Shown here piece after piece: positions 42,536-50,161 of a DNA stretch of 64,000 nucleotides (its first letter is position 1; every line of letters starts with the position of its first letter). The notes below the pieces were generated by a model. It was not told where the DNA came from and did no database searches. It saw nothing but the letters and a program-made list of their open reading frames with translations. Made by a program: the position numbers and the translations under genes. The stretch is from Methanobacteriota archaeon (GTDB lineage: Archaea; Thermoplasmatota; Poseidoniia; Poseidoniales; Thalassarchaeaceae), in NCBI GenBank assembly GCA_004195615.1, contig PSPW01000002.1, positions 159,888 through 223,887 of the forward strand. The letters are read 5' to 3'.

Positions 42536-43114
42536 ATGAGTAATGGTTACTCACGACTATACGTGCGAACGGTCGTCCTGTCACTAGTTCTGCTTGTTTC
42601 GATGGGATCTGTGGCAAACGCATCTCAGGGAGGAGTCAATGAAGAGACATCAGTCGAGGGGACTGGTGTCGAGATTGTTTTGCATCCCAGTGAGTCATCT
42701 GCAGGGGAGGTTTTCGAAGTTACCGTAGGCCTAATTGAGGAATCGGCAGAAAATGTGACAGCAGTGAGCTGGGTCACTCAAGTATGCATAAACTCAGGTG
42801 TCTGCTACCCACCTGAGACCCATTCAATGATCGAGTATTCTAGCAGCGAGTGGAAGGGCACTATTGTCCCAGATGACACAGTGACCTACATCAACTGGAA
42901 GATCGAGATTCAATGGGAGGATGGGAACACCACCAGCGTCCCGGAAACTGGCTTCGGATGGAAGGTATGGTCCGACTGCTGGTACGACAACAAGACTTGG
43001 GGGGGCGACTCGACCGAATGCCAGGAAGAGGATGCGGGTTTCATTCCGGGCTTCGCAACCCCTCTGGCAATGATTTCCATCTCGATGGCAGCTTTGATGA
43101 TTTGGCGTGAGTGA
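42536..43114 (+). CDS. Secreted surface protein with a PGF-CTERM-like sorting tail
   Basis: A 192-residue exported protein. The N-terminus has a signal peptide (residues 9-30, TVVLSLVLLVSMGSVANAS). The mature domain is acidic and beta-rich with four Cys (TQVCINSGVCYP and SDCWYDNKTWGGDSTEC). The C-terminus ends FIPGFATPLAMISISMAALMIWRE: a Pro-Gly-Phe motif, a hydrophobic helix and a short charged end, the pattern of archaeosortase substrates. The start of the next gene (GTG at 43111) overlaps this stop by 4 bases. Confidence 0.72.
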   Translation: MSNGYSRLYVRTVVLSLVLLVSMGSVANASQGGVNEETSVEGTGVEIVLHPSESSAGEVFEVTVGLIEESAENVTAVSWVTQVCINSGVCYPPETHSMIEYSSSEWKGTIVPDDTVTYINWKIEIQWEDGNTTSVPETGFGWKVWSDCWYDNKTWGGDSTECQEEDAGFIPGFATPLAMISISMAALMIWRE

Positions 43115-43800
43115 GCAGAAACATGACTAGAGACGGAAAGGAGCCTGGCTTCATTGACCTGGAGTTTGTAGAGATCGACAAGGAAGCGATGCTTTCCAAG
43201 GCACGTTCTTTCTACGAGCAGATGGACAGGCGGCGAACCACTCGGCACTTCTCTGGCCGTGAAGTACCACGTGAGTTGATTGAACTCGCAATCAGGACAG
43301 CAAGCACTGCCCCTTCAGGAGCCCATCTACAGCCATGGACATTCGTGGCAATCTCGAACAAGGAATTGAAGGCAAGGATTCGCGAGGAGGCCGAGATCGA
43401 GGAAACTAGATTCTACGAGGATAGGATACCCAAGGAGTGGGGAGAGGTACTGGCGCCCCTAGGGACTGACTATGTGAAGGAGCACATCACTGATGCGCCA
43501 TGGGTGGTCGTTCTTTTCAGGCATTCAAAGAGGGAAAGGGAGGGTGATTTGGCGCCCACATACTACTCACAGGAGTCTTGCGGGATAGCAGCAGGTTTGT
43601 TCATCTCTGCGGTTCACAACATGGGTCTGGCTACACTCCCTCACACACCCTCTCCCATGGGGTTCCTGAGGGACATACTCCAGAGGCCGAAGCACGAGCA
43701 CGCCATGCTCCTTCTCCCGGTCGGTTATCCTGCAGAGGGAGCCAGAGTACCAGACTTGAGGAGAAAAGGACTAGAAGAGGTCTCGGATTTCCGAGATTGA
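43111..43800 (+). CDS. Iodotyrosine deiodinase-like nitroreductase-fold flavoprotein
   Basis: FMN protein of the nitroreductase superfamily, in the branch of mammalian iodotyrosine deiodinase (IYD). The FMN and core segments are RRRTTRHFSGREVPRELIELAIRTASTAPSGAHLQPWTFV, DAPWVVVLFR, SQESCGIAAGLFISAVHNMGLATLPHTP and MLLLPVGYPAEGARVPDLRRKGLEEV. Aligned by eye with human IYD, the lid residues that clamp the iodotyrosine zwitterion correspond to Glu98, Tyr102 and Lys123 (spacing 4 and 21, as in human IYD). The start is a GTG that overlaps the stop of the previous gene, or ATG 43123. The substrate may be a halogenated phenol. Confidence 0.88.
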   Translation: MSRNMTRDGKEPGFIDLEFVEIDKEAMLSKARSFYEQMDRRRTTRHFSGREVPRELIELAIRTASTAPSGAHLQPWTFVAISNKELKARIREEAEIEETRFYEDRIPKEWGEVLAPLGTDYVKEHITDAPWVVVLFRHSKREREGDLAPTYYSQESCGIAAGLFISAVHNMGLATLPHTPSPMGFLRDILQRPKHEHAMLLLPVGYPAEGARVPDLRRKGLEEVSDFRD

Positions 43801-43829
43801 TTAAGTATCGAGTAGGTTCCCGAGAATCC

Positions 43830-44858
43830 ATGAAGAGTACCAGAAAGAACGCCTTGGCGATTCTACTAGCCCTACTGATGACTGCCTCTGCCCTGTCGGG
43901 TTGCTCAGGGACGGATGACGATTTGGAGGAGAAGCCCGAGGCTCTTGAGGATTGGAACGTTTTCCTAGTGCAGAGTTCGTCCGACCTACCTGCCTGTGAT
44001 TCCTCGACAGATGGCAGGTTGTACTATGTTTCCTATGAGTCCGGATTCCAAGTCTGCTCCGGTGGTTCGTGGGAATTGATTGAACTAACGGGATCGGACG
44101 GAGCACAGGGCCCAGCGGGTCAGGCTGGGGAAGACGGAGCACAGGGCCCAGCGGGTCAGGCTGGGGAAGACGGAGCACAGGGACCAGCGGGTCAGGCTGG
44201 GGAAGATGGAACCTCATTCTCGGTTATTGGCTCCGTTGAAGAGACTTCTGATCTCGGAGAAATATACATCGGAAATTCTGGAGACGCATTCATGGTAAAC
44301 TCAACTGTACACATCCATGTCTGGAGTGGCTCTGAGTGGATCGATCTAGGGAATATCTCAGGCCCAGAGGGCCCCCCTGGGACACAGGGTTCTCCCGGAT
44401 CGGATGGTGCTGAAGGCGAGACGGGTTCTGATGGGCAGATGGGGTCGGTAGGACCAGAGGGCCCTGCTGGAGAAGACGGAGAAGACGGAGAAGACGGAGA
44501 CGATGGTTCGATGCCCATAGTGATGGAGATGGACGTTACAATCTCAAGCATGAAGTTCTACATCGATTCCATTCTGCAGGCGGATGTTACCCTGTACAGA
44601 GGCTTCACTTATACCTTCGATCAGTCTGCTTCTAGCAACTCTCCTCACCCACTGAGGCTATCCTCCACTAATGATGGGACGCACGGAGGAGGCACCCAGT
44701 ACACAAGTGGCGTGACATACACGGGAAGTCAAGGCTCGAACGGTTTGCTGACATTCACGGTTCCTTTGGATGCTCCCGACACTCTGTACTACTACTGCCA
44801 GAGCCATGCTAACATGGGGGGAGAGATTTCCATCCAATCCCTAGGAAGCGTCTCGTGA
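43830..44858 (+). CDS. Lipoprotein with collagen-like repeats and a C-terminal cupredoxin domain
   Basis: A 342-residue surface protein. The signal ends in lipobox LSGC (Cys25). Two Gly-X-Y tracts follow: residues 88-127 (three copies of DGAQGPAGQAGE) and 178-226 (including GPEGPPGTQGSPG and GPAGEDGEDGEDGDDG), separated by a domain with HIHVWSGSEW. The C-terminal 110 residues form a cupredoxin-like domain, with a Cu(I/II) ligand set of His273 (NSPHPLRLS), Cys323, His326 and Met329 (YYYCQSHANMGG). The real start is the ATG at 43830; upstream the same frame overlaps the deiodinase gene. Confidence 0.85.
   Translation: MKSTRKNALAILLALLMTASALSGCSGTDDDLEEKPEALEDWNVFLVQSSSDLPACDSSTDGRLYYVSYESGFQVCSGGSWELIELTGSDGAQGPAGQAGEDGAQGPAGQAGEDGAQGPAGQAGEDGTSFSVIGSVEETSDLGEIYIGNSGDAFMVNSTVHIHVWSGSEWIDLGNISGPEGPPGTQGSPGSDGAEGETGSDGQMGSVGPEGPAGEDGEDGEDGDDGSMPIVMEMDVTISSMKFYIDSILQADVTLYRGFTYTFDQSASSNSPHPLRLSSTNDGTHGGGTQYTSGVTYTGSQGSNGLLTFTVPLDAPDTLYYYCQSHANMGGEISIQSLGSVS
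44097..44204 (+). repeat. Three tandem 36-bp repeats encoding collagen-like triplets
   Basis: Three consecutive 36-bp units encode Asp-Gly-Ala-Gln-Gly-Pro-Ala-Gly-Gln-Ala-Gly-Glu. Copies 1 and 2 are identical, and copy 3 differs by one silent base (ggcccagcg to ggaccagcg). Such near-identity implies recent expansion or ongoing slippage, so copy number may vary between strains. Confidence 0.95.
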
Positions 44859-44861
44859 GGG

Positions 44862-45818
44862 CTAGCTCTGTTGTGGAGCGTCCTCCGGAGGGACTGCAAA
44901 CACCAATGCTACTCCTGAGCCAACGATGAGCAGGCCACCGACCCAGTCTGCAGGAGTGAGGGTCTCACCGAAAATTGCGAAGCCGTAGAACGTGGCTACG
45001 ATTACAGTGAGGTAAGAGAAGGCACTGATCCAAGCAGCATTCGCCTTGTGGTACGCCATTGTGATTCCAATCTGCCCCCCTCCTGCTCCAATTCCTACTC
45101 CCACTAGAGAAGCAATAGTTGTGGAATCTAGAGAGGAGATATCGGGAGCGGCTTGGATAGTGCTCCCACATACAGAGAAGGCGGCGAACCAGAACACTAC
45201 AGTAGCAGGGGAATCCGTCTTTCTGAGTTCCCTGACGTACATGTATGCCAGAGCAGCGAAGAATCCGGATCCGAGTGCCAAAAGGGCGTCTGGTTCGATG
45301 CTACCCAGTTCCGGGGAGATAATCAGGACAATTCCAACAAATGCAGTCATGACAAGAACGGCAACTCCGGATGAGACCCGTTCCGCCAGAATCCTTCCCG
45401 AAAGCAGTGCTACGAATATAGGTCCCGTAAACTGAAGAGTCACCGCCTGCCCTATCGGGATCCTCCCGAGGGCGGTGAAGTAGAGGATCATTGCTAGAAA
45501 TCCGAGAGAGCATCTGAGAAGCATTATCTTCTTGTCATTGATTTTCAGGCTGATACCCCGGGTTGCTGCGAACGCAGCCACACCAAATGCAATCACTGCT
45601 GATCTAATCATGATTATCATCCACACATCAGCATGATCGCTCGTCCACTTGACCAGCGCATTCATTGTTCCAAAACAGAAGCTGCCTAATATCATCCAAA
45701 TAACCGCGGCCCTAGGAGAGTCTGGCATCTCTTCCTCAGTTACGAATGAGGATAGGTCGGGACCCTCGGTGCTGGAGTAGATTTCCTCTAGGCCTCTGCC
45801 CAGTCCTCTCCTTGACAT
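44862..45818 (-). CDS. EamA/DMT-family ten-helix transporter with a ParB-like N-terminal peptide
   Basis: The protein has an N-terminal cytosolic segment of 36 residues followed by ten hydrophobic helices with EamA-repeat features (FCFGTMNALVKW, LQFTGPIFVALLSGRILAERV in the first half; ISAFSYLTVIVATFYGFAIFGETLTPADWVGGLLIVGSG in the second). Drug/metabolite transporters export metabolites; the substrate is unknown. The N-terminus SRRGLGRGLEEIYSS matches the ParB N-terminal peptide (R-R-G-L-G-R-G-L) that stimulates ParA ATPase. Its ATG is one base after the parA stop, so the two form a transcription unit; the ParB DNA-binding domain is missing. Confidence 0.85.
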   Translation of the reverse strand: MSRRGLGRGLEEIYSSTEGPDLSSFVTEEEMPDSPRAAVIWMILGSFCFGTMNALVKWTSDHADVWMIIMIRSAVIAFGVAAFAATRGISLKINDKKIMLLRCSLGFLAMILYFTALGRIPIGQAVTLQFTGPIFVALLSGRILAERVSSGVAVLVMTAFVGIVLIISPELGSIEPDALLALGSGFFAALAYMYVRELRKTDSPATVVFWFAAFSVCGSTIQAAPDISSLDSTTIASLVGVGIGAGGGQIGITMAYHKANAAWISAFSYLTVIVATFYGFAIFGETLTPADWVGGLLIVGSGVALVFAVPPEDAPQQS

Positions 45819-45819
45819 A

Positions 45820-46773
45820 TTACGACAAACCCCAACGATGTTGCAATTCTGTGGTTACTGCCTGGTAGTCCTTGCCACCGGCACTGGAGGGATCATGGAG
45901 GTGTATTGGAATCCCGTGGCTTGGTGCCTCGGCTAACCTGACATTTCTCCTAATCGCTGGTCTGACAACTAGGTCAGGGAAGTTTTCCAGAACCTCTCCT
46001 GCAACCTGCTTGTTCAGTAGTGTCTGTGAGTGCATGGTTAGAAGGACCCCATCAACTCCCAGTCTATCATTGAGCAGACTCCTGACTTCCCTAATTGTTC
46101 CAGCCAGAAGGGCCAATCCCTCCAATGCGAAGTATTCGGTCTGAACCGGAACTAGTATCCCGTCGGAGGCCACCAATGCGTTGATCGTCACCAAACCTAG
46201 GGAAGGGGGAGTGTCGATCAGTACAAGGTCGTAATGAGCAAGCAGAGGGTCGAGTGCTTCCTTCATCCTCTTCTCCCTTCCAAGTTGCCTCATCATCTCC
46301 TGCTCCAATCCAATCAGACTCTTGTCTCCGACTATAATGTGCAGATTATCCACTGCTGTCGCGTGTCGAGAGTCGACAGCGGTCTCCGGACTTAGAATCA
46401 GATCTCTTGTAGTCGTCCGGACCCTGCTCTTATCCACTCCGAGTCCGGTGGCACAGTTCCCCTGGGAATCTGAGTCGATAACAAGCACCCTAAACCCCCT
46501 CAAGGCAAGTTGGGATGCGATGTTGATGACGGTAGTAGTCTTCCCGACACCACCCTTCTGGTTGATTACGGTAACGACCCTTGCCCGTCCTTGGGGAGTT
46601 GGTAGTGAAAGCGGAAGCTCCATCGGGCCCCGTGACCTTGTTGCACTAATCTCCCCGGGTGGATCGAGATGTTGTGCAAGGTTTTCGTCTTCCTCCTCCA
46701 AGAATTCTACATCGATTATCAGTGGCGCCTCACCTACTTCCGGCAGTTCTTCGTCGCCATCAGTGGAGGTCAT
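45820..46773 (-). CDS. parA: ParA/Soj ATPase with canonical P-loop
   Basis: Deviant-Walker ATPase that forms DNA-binding dimers. After an acidic N-terminal extension of about 60 residues the catalytic core has VINQKGGVGKTTTVINIASQLA, LVIDSDSQGNCATGLGV, LVLIDTPPSLGLVTINALVASDGILVPVQTEYFALEGL and RNVRLAEAPSHGIPI. All Walker residues are present. The ATG at 46773 is preferred to an in-frame TTG at 46782. It is the middle gene of SAP-membrane protein, ParA, EamA; no ParB gene is in the window. Two inverted repeats lie in its upstream spacer. Confidence 0.93.
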   Translation of the reverse strand: MTSTDGDEELPEVGEAPLIIDVEFLEEEDENLAQHLDPPGEISATRSRGPMELPLSLPTPQGRARVVTVINQKGGVGKTTTVINIASQLALRGFRVLVIDSDSQGNCATGLGVDKSRVRTTTRDLILSPETAVDSRHATAVDNLHIIVGDKSLIGLEQEMMRQLGREKRMKEALDPLLAHYDLVLIDTPPSLGLVTINALVASDGILVPVQTEYFALEGLALLAGTIREVRSLLNDRLGVDGVLLTMHSQTLLNKQVAGEVLENFPDLVVRPAIRRNVRLAEAPSHGIPIHLHDPSSAGGKDYQAVTTELQHRWGLS

Positions 46774-46781
46774 CCGAGGCA

Positions 46782-46798
46782 ACGGCTCTCGGAGCCGT
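46782..46798. promoter_or_regulatory. Perfect inverted repeat just upstream of parA
   Basis: ACGGCTC-TCG-GAGCCGT has 7-bp arms and a 3-base centre and lies eight bases before the parA ATG. On the mRNA it would be a hairpin at the ribosome-binding site; on DNA it is a candidate operator or ParA/partner site. Confidence 0.5.
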
Positions 46799-46811
46799 GT
46801 TGAACATGACG

Positions 46812-46831
46812 CTTTTCCAGACGGTGAAAAG
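46812..46831. promoter_or_regulatory. Second inverted repeat in the parA upstream spacer
   Basis: CTTTTC and GAAAAG form 6-bp arms separated by eight bases, 13 bases from the first inverted repeat. Both fall in the 69-base spacer between the SAP gene stop and the parA start, which also has no clear TATA box. Confidence 0.4.
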
Positions 46832-46842
46832 ACGGTTTTGCT

Positions 46843-48936
46843 TTAGCTAGTGGGACGGTCGATGAGGTACCAGAACATCATCACACCAATCTCTGCATCC
46901 ATTGCCAAATCTAGTGACTTATCTCTCCCATTGTCTTCCCATTCCCTTGCTGCAGTCATGGTCACCTTCCCATTTCCAAGGTCTCCTGGAAGAAAACTCA
47001 GTAATTCGTTATCCTCAGTTACAGAAAGCCTGTAGCCCACCTCTGCTTCCAAGTTCCAAGAATCCCCAGATTGTATGAACTGAGAGAGGTCCGGGTATCT
47101 GCCGGGGCTTAGGATTCTCTGTTCCAATAGTGACATCGTCTGAGTGCTTGGTATTGAGTCACGATTCCATGAAACATCGCCTCTATCGTTCGAGCCTGTG
47201 GAGATTACCTCGCACCCCTCGGAAGACCTCTTTAGAACCAACCAACCAGAGTCATCGTCTTCATCCACCCAAGACATGTTCCACTCTCCCTCCCCAGTAG
47301 GCCTGGACCAAGATGCGCTCCAAATGTAGCCTCCCGAATCGAGGGCCTGGGTTGCCTGTGTGTTTGGATGATTGAACTTCAGACAGGCGACTGCCTCTTC
47401 GAGGTCAAACTGTCTAATCTCCGATTCGTCCCACATGGAATCGACCCAGTTTCTCTTGGTAGAGGTCCCGGGTCTATCTTCACCATCAGTGGGACTTCCA
47501 ACGTAGTTTCTTTCCCAGTCGATGGCGCTACTACCAGAAGACGAACCTGTACGTGAGAATGCCGTGGTAATGGACAGTGTTCCCTGAGGCAGAAGCTCAT
47601 CGGACAGAGAACTAACAAGGAAATCGCAATCCTTAGTCTGCAAATCCTTGTCGAGAAGGATATCAGACATCTGCTTCACTGGCCATGCGCTATCGCTCTG
47701 CACATAGATTTGGATAGTTGCGTGTCCATAACACCTTCCGATATCTTCGTGTTCGAGGAAAACTGGATAAACGAGGCCATGAGTATTATCTCTGAACTCC
47801 TTCTTCACCTCCCAATTCCAGTCTGAGTTCCAATTCAAATCAGGGTCTGAGGACCTTGCCCCCTCCTTGATTACAACATCTCCAAAGAAGTCATGAAGCT
47901 CGATTGGAGTCATGGGGAAAGAGAGGGTAGGGAGAAGTGCTGCCAACCCTCCGAGTCCTCCCGCATCATAAGTCACAGCTTTGAGATTGGTAGTCACTGA
48001 ATCTACATCGCTGAAGGAAATCGATGTGTGTGTCCTCTTCACTTCGGTCTTCTCCAACTCCACCCAACTAGTCGAGTCGATCAACAGGTCGTTTCCTGAC
48101 GATACCCATCGTATGTTTCCACAGTCAGTTTGTGCGTCATCTCTCCAAGTCCTGCCCTCGAAGTCAACGTCAAGATCCAGGCTAATACTCTTCTCAGCTG
48201 AAAGGAAGCCTGTCCTCCCTAGGCTATCGGTAGTGCTTACCGCACCCGAATCAGGCCCATCTGAAACCAGAACCGTGCCCGTGCCATCCATTTCCATTGA
48301 GAATTCTCCGCAGGCCGGATCCAAGATGCCGCCACTGTAGTCTCTAACTAGACTGAGCATCTCCTCACCATTGATACTGAGGCTAGAGTCGATGACTTGG
48401 AAGTCCATGCTCTCTCCGAATCTCAGCTTTGAGACAGTGAATCCGGAGCTCCTCTGTAGGAAAATCGTAGCAACAGCACCGACGAGGATTGTCACAAGTA
48501 GAATAGCGACCACAGCCTTCCATCTGTCTTCCAACGAGGAAATCGATGGCATTGAAATGACCAAAGATGGTTGATCATCCTCACCAAGGATCATGGGTTC
48601 TAGAGCTTTCGGAGATTCCTCTGGTTCGAGAGTGATGACCTCGGCCTCTACAATCTCGGCATCTACAATCTCTCCAATCCTCGAAATTACCTCGTCCACC
48701 TTCTCGCGTGTATCGCGGGGTTCGTCGTCAATGACAAGTGCGTCGTCCTCTTCCCACGATCCCTCTTCGGGGGTCTCGGTGGAATCCTCGACAATCCCGG
48801 CATCTTCTAGGATCCTATCAACCAGTACAGATTTCTTACCCGACACGAAAAGTCCACGACCCTTGCAAATCTCCCTGAGCTTCGCTACTGTGTTTGAGGT
48901 GAGTGACTCTCTGTCAATTGAATCGTCTTCGGGCAT
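46843..48936 (-). CDS. SAP-domain protein anchored in the membrane with a large extracytoplasmic domain
   Basis: The 697-residue protein starts with a SAP motif (about residues 15-44, TVAKLREICKGRGLFVSGKKSVLVDRILE), a short helix pair that in other proteins binds DNA or chromatin. A cytosolic acidic linker follows, then one transmembrane helix (about 141-160, AVVAILLVTILVGAVATIFL) and an outside domain of about 530 residues that is Ser/Asp/Trp-rich with several Cys and unrecognised. The topology places the SAP motif inside the cell. It is first in the operon ahead of parA and divergent from the RimK-like gene. Confidence 0.8.
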   Translation of the reverse strand: MPEDDSIDRESLTSNTVAKLREICKGRGLFVSGKKSVLVDRILEDAGIVEDSTETPEEGSWEEDDALVIDDEPRDTREKVDEVISRIGEIVDAEIVEAEVITLEPEESPKALEPMILGEDDQPSLVISMPSISSLEDRWKAVVAILLVTILVGAVATIFLQRSSGFTVSKLRFGESMDFQVIDSSLSINGEEMLSLVRDYSGGILDPACGEFSMEMDGTGTVLVSDGPDSGAVSTTDSLGRTGFLSAEKSISLDLDVDFEGRTWRDDAQTDCGNIRWVSSGNDLLIDSTSWVELEKTEVKRTHTSISFSDVDSVTTNLKAVTYDAGGLGGLAALLPTLSFPMTPIELHDFFGDVVIKEGARSSDPDLNWNSDWNWEVKKEFRDNTHGLVYPVFLEHEDIGRCYGHATIQIYVQSDSAWPVKQMSDILLDKDLQTKDCDFLVSSLSDELLPQGTLSITTAFSRTGSSSGSSAIDWERNYVGSPTDGEDRPGTSTKRNWVDSMWDESEIRQFDLEEAVACLKFNHPNTQATQALDSGGYIWSASWSRPTGEGEWNMSWVDEDDDSGWLVLKRSSEGCEVISTGSNDRGDVSWNRDSIPSTQTMSLLEQRILSPGRYPDLSQFIQSGDSWNLEAEVGYRLSVTEDNELLSFLPGDLGNGKVTMTAAREWEDNGRDKSLDLAMDAEIGVMMFWYLIDRPTS

Positions 48937-49067
48937 GCTCTGTGACTCAGTCCGACCCTGAGGCTTTCAATCTCTCCGACTACGTGGGCCTCCGGGGGCA
49001 TACTCCTCGTGTTGTCTTGAATTCCCGAGGGAAAGGGTTGAAGACAGCCTCTTCAGCGGCGCAGACC

Positions 49068-50018
49068 ATGGAGCCTAGGCTAGTCCTCCTTTCGAGGGGT
49101 CCCGAACTGTATAGCACAAGGAGGCTTGCAACAGAGGCGGAGAAGCTAGGCTGGATGGTCGACATTATCGACCCGCTGGCACTAACTATAGTAGTCGACG
49201 GGGATGGGGGCAAAATTTTCCACAAGGGTTGGCCTGTGGAGTGCGAGGCTGTGCTCCCAAGAATTGGATACTCCATCACTAGGAGGGGGGTGGCTATAGT
49301 ACGGCAATTCGAGCAGTCCGGAGTCATCGTACTCAACTCCAGCCGGGGAATCCTGAGGAGCAGGGACAAGCTTGTGGCCTGCCAATTGATGGCAGGAGCT
49401 CGTGTACCGGTTCCCATTACTGCTCACGTAGGGGCTTGGGAGGACGCAGACCGAGCAGTGAGAAGGGTCGGAGGCCCTCCTTGCGTGGTCAAGTCCACTG
49501 AGGGAACTCATGGCTCTGGAGTCTTCTTGGCTAACTCGTCACAGCAGGCAAGGCAACTCGTCTTACAAATGCTTGAGAGGGGGATGAGGCCCTTGGTGCA
49601 GGAATACATCAAAGAGTCCCATGGTAGTGACATTCGCGCCTTTGTCGTTGGAGGGAAGGTTGTTGCTTCTATGCTTAGGAAGGCCCATGGGAACGAGTTC
49701 CGTTCCAACTTCCACCTCGGAGGTTCGGTCAGCAATGTAGAATTGACTGATGATCAAAGGAATATTGCAATCCGCTCCACTCAAACATTGGAACTTGAGT
49801 TGGCTGGTGTCGACATGCTGGAATCTGATCGAGGGCCTCTGGTCCTGGAAGTGAACTCGAGTCCTGGACTAGAAGGGATCGAGGGGGCAACCAGAATCAA
49901 TGTAGCAGAGAAGGTTGCACAACGACTAAACGACCTGTATGAGAGAGATTCCGTAGATTCGGAAAAGATTGAAGGAGTCCCTGATTACAACGAAAACGGG
50001 TTTGAACACGCCTTCTGA
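49068..50018 (+). CDS. RimK-family ATP-grasp ligase
   Basis: ATP-dependent carboxylate-amine ligase of the RimK group, which attaches glutamate or amino acids to proteins or small molecules (RimK itself, LysX, MptN, CofF). ATP-grasp features are seen: VVKSTEGTHGSGVFLA, LVQEYIKESHGSDIRAFVVGGKVVASMLRKA, and the metal-binding DMLESDRGPLVLEVNSSPGLEGIE. The substrate cannot be assigned. The ATG at 49068 gives 316 aa with the family N-terminus; an upstream TTG at 49038 is possible. Confidence 0.88.
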   Translation: MEPRLVLLSRGPELYSTRRLATEAEKLGWMVDIIDPLALTIVVDGDGGKIFHKGWPVECEAVLPRIGYSITRRGVAIVRQFEQSGVIVLNSSRGILRSRDKLVACQLMAGARVPVPITAHVGAWEDADRAVRRVGGPPCVVKSTEGTHGSGVFLANSSQQARQLVLQMLERGMRPLVQEYIKESHGSDIRAFVVGGKVVASMLRKAHGNEFRSNFHLGGSVSNVELTDDQRNIAIRSTQTLELELAGVDMLESDRGPLVLEVNSSPGLEGIEGATRINVAEKVAQRLNDLYERDSVDSEKIEGVPDYNENGFEHAF

Positions 50019-50161
50019 GCATCTCGGCTAAGAATGGCTTGCCTGCTAATCCGCTTCAAGCGCTAAAGGGACAGAGAAGCATTCAAGTTCCGATACGCCT
50101 CGTTGCCTTCGTCCTACGGGACAGGGATGCACACGCCGCTTACGGCGGGAGGCGAGAAGGG

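Noticed and set aside
43801..44551. Minus-strand Pro/Ser-rich repeat frames opposite the collagen-like gene
   Set aside because: They are the mirror image of the Gly-X-Y repeats and lack a start context; the plus-strand protein has a signal peptide, lipobox and copper domain.
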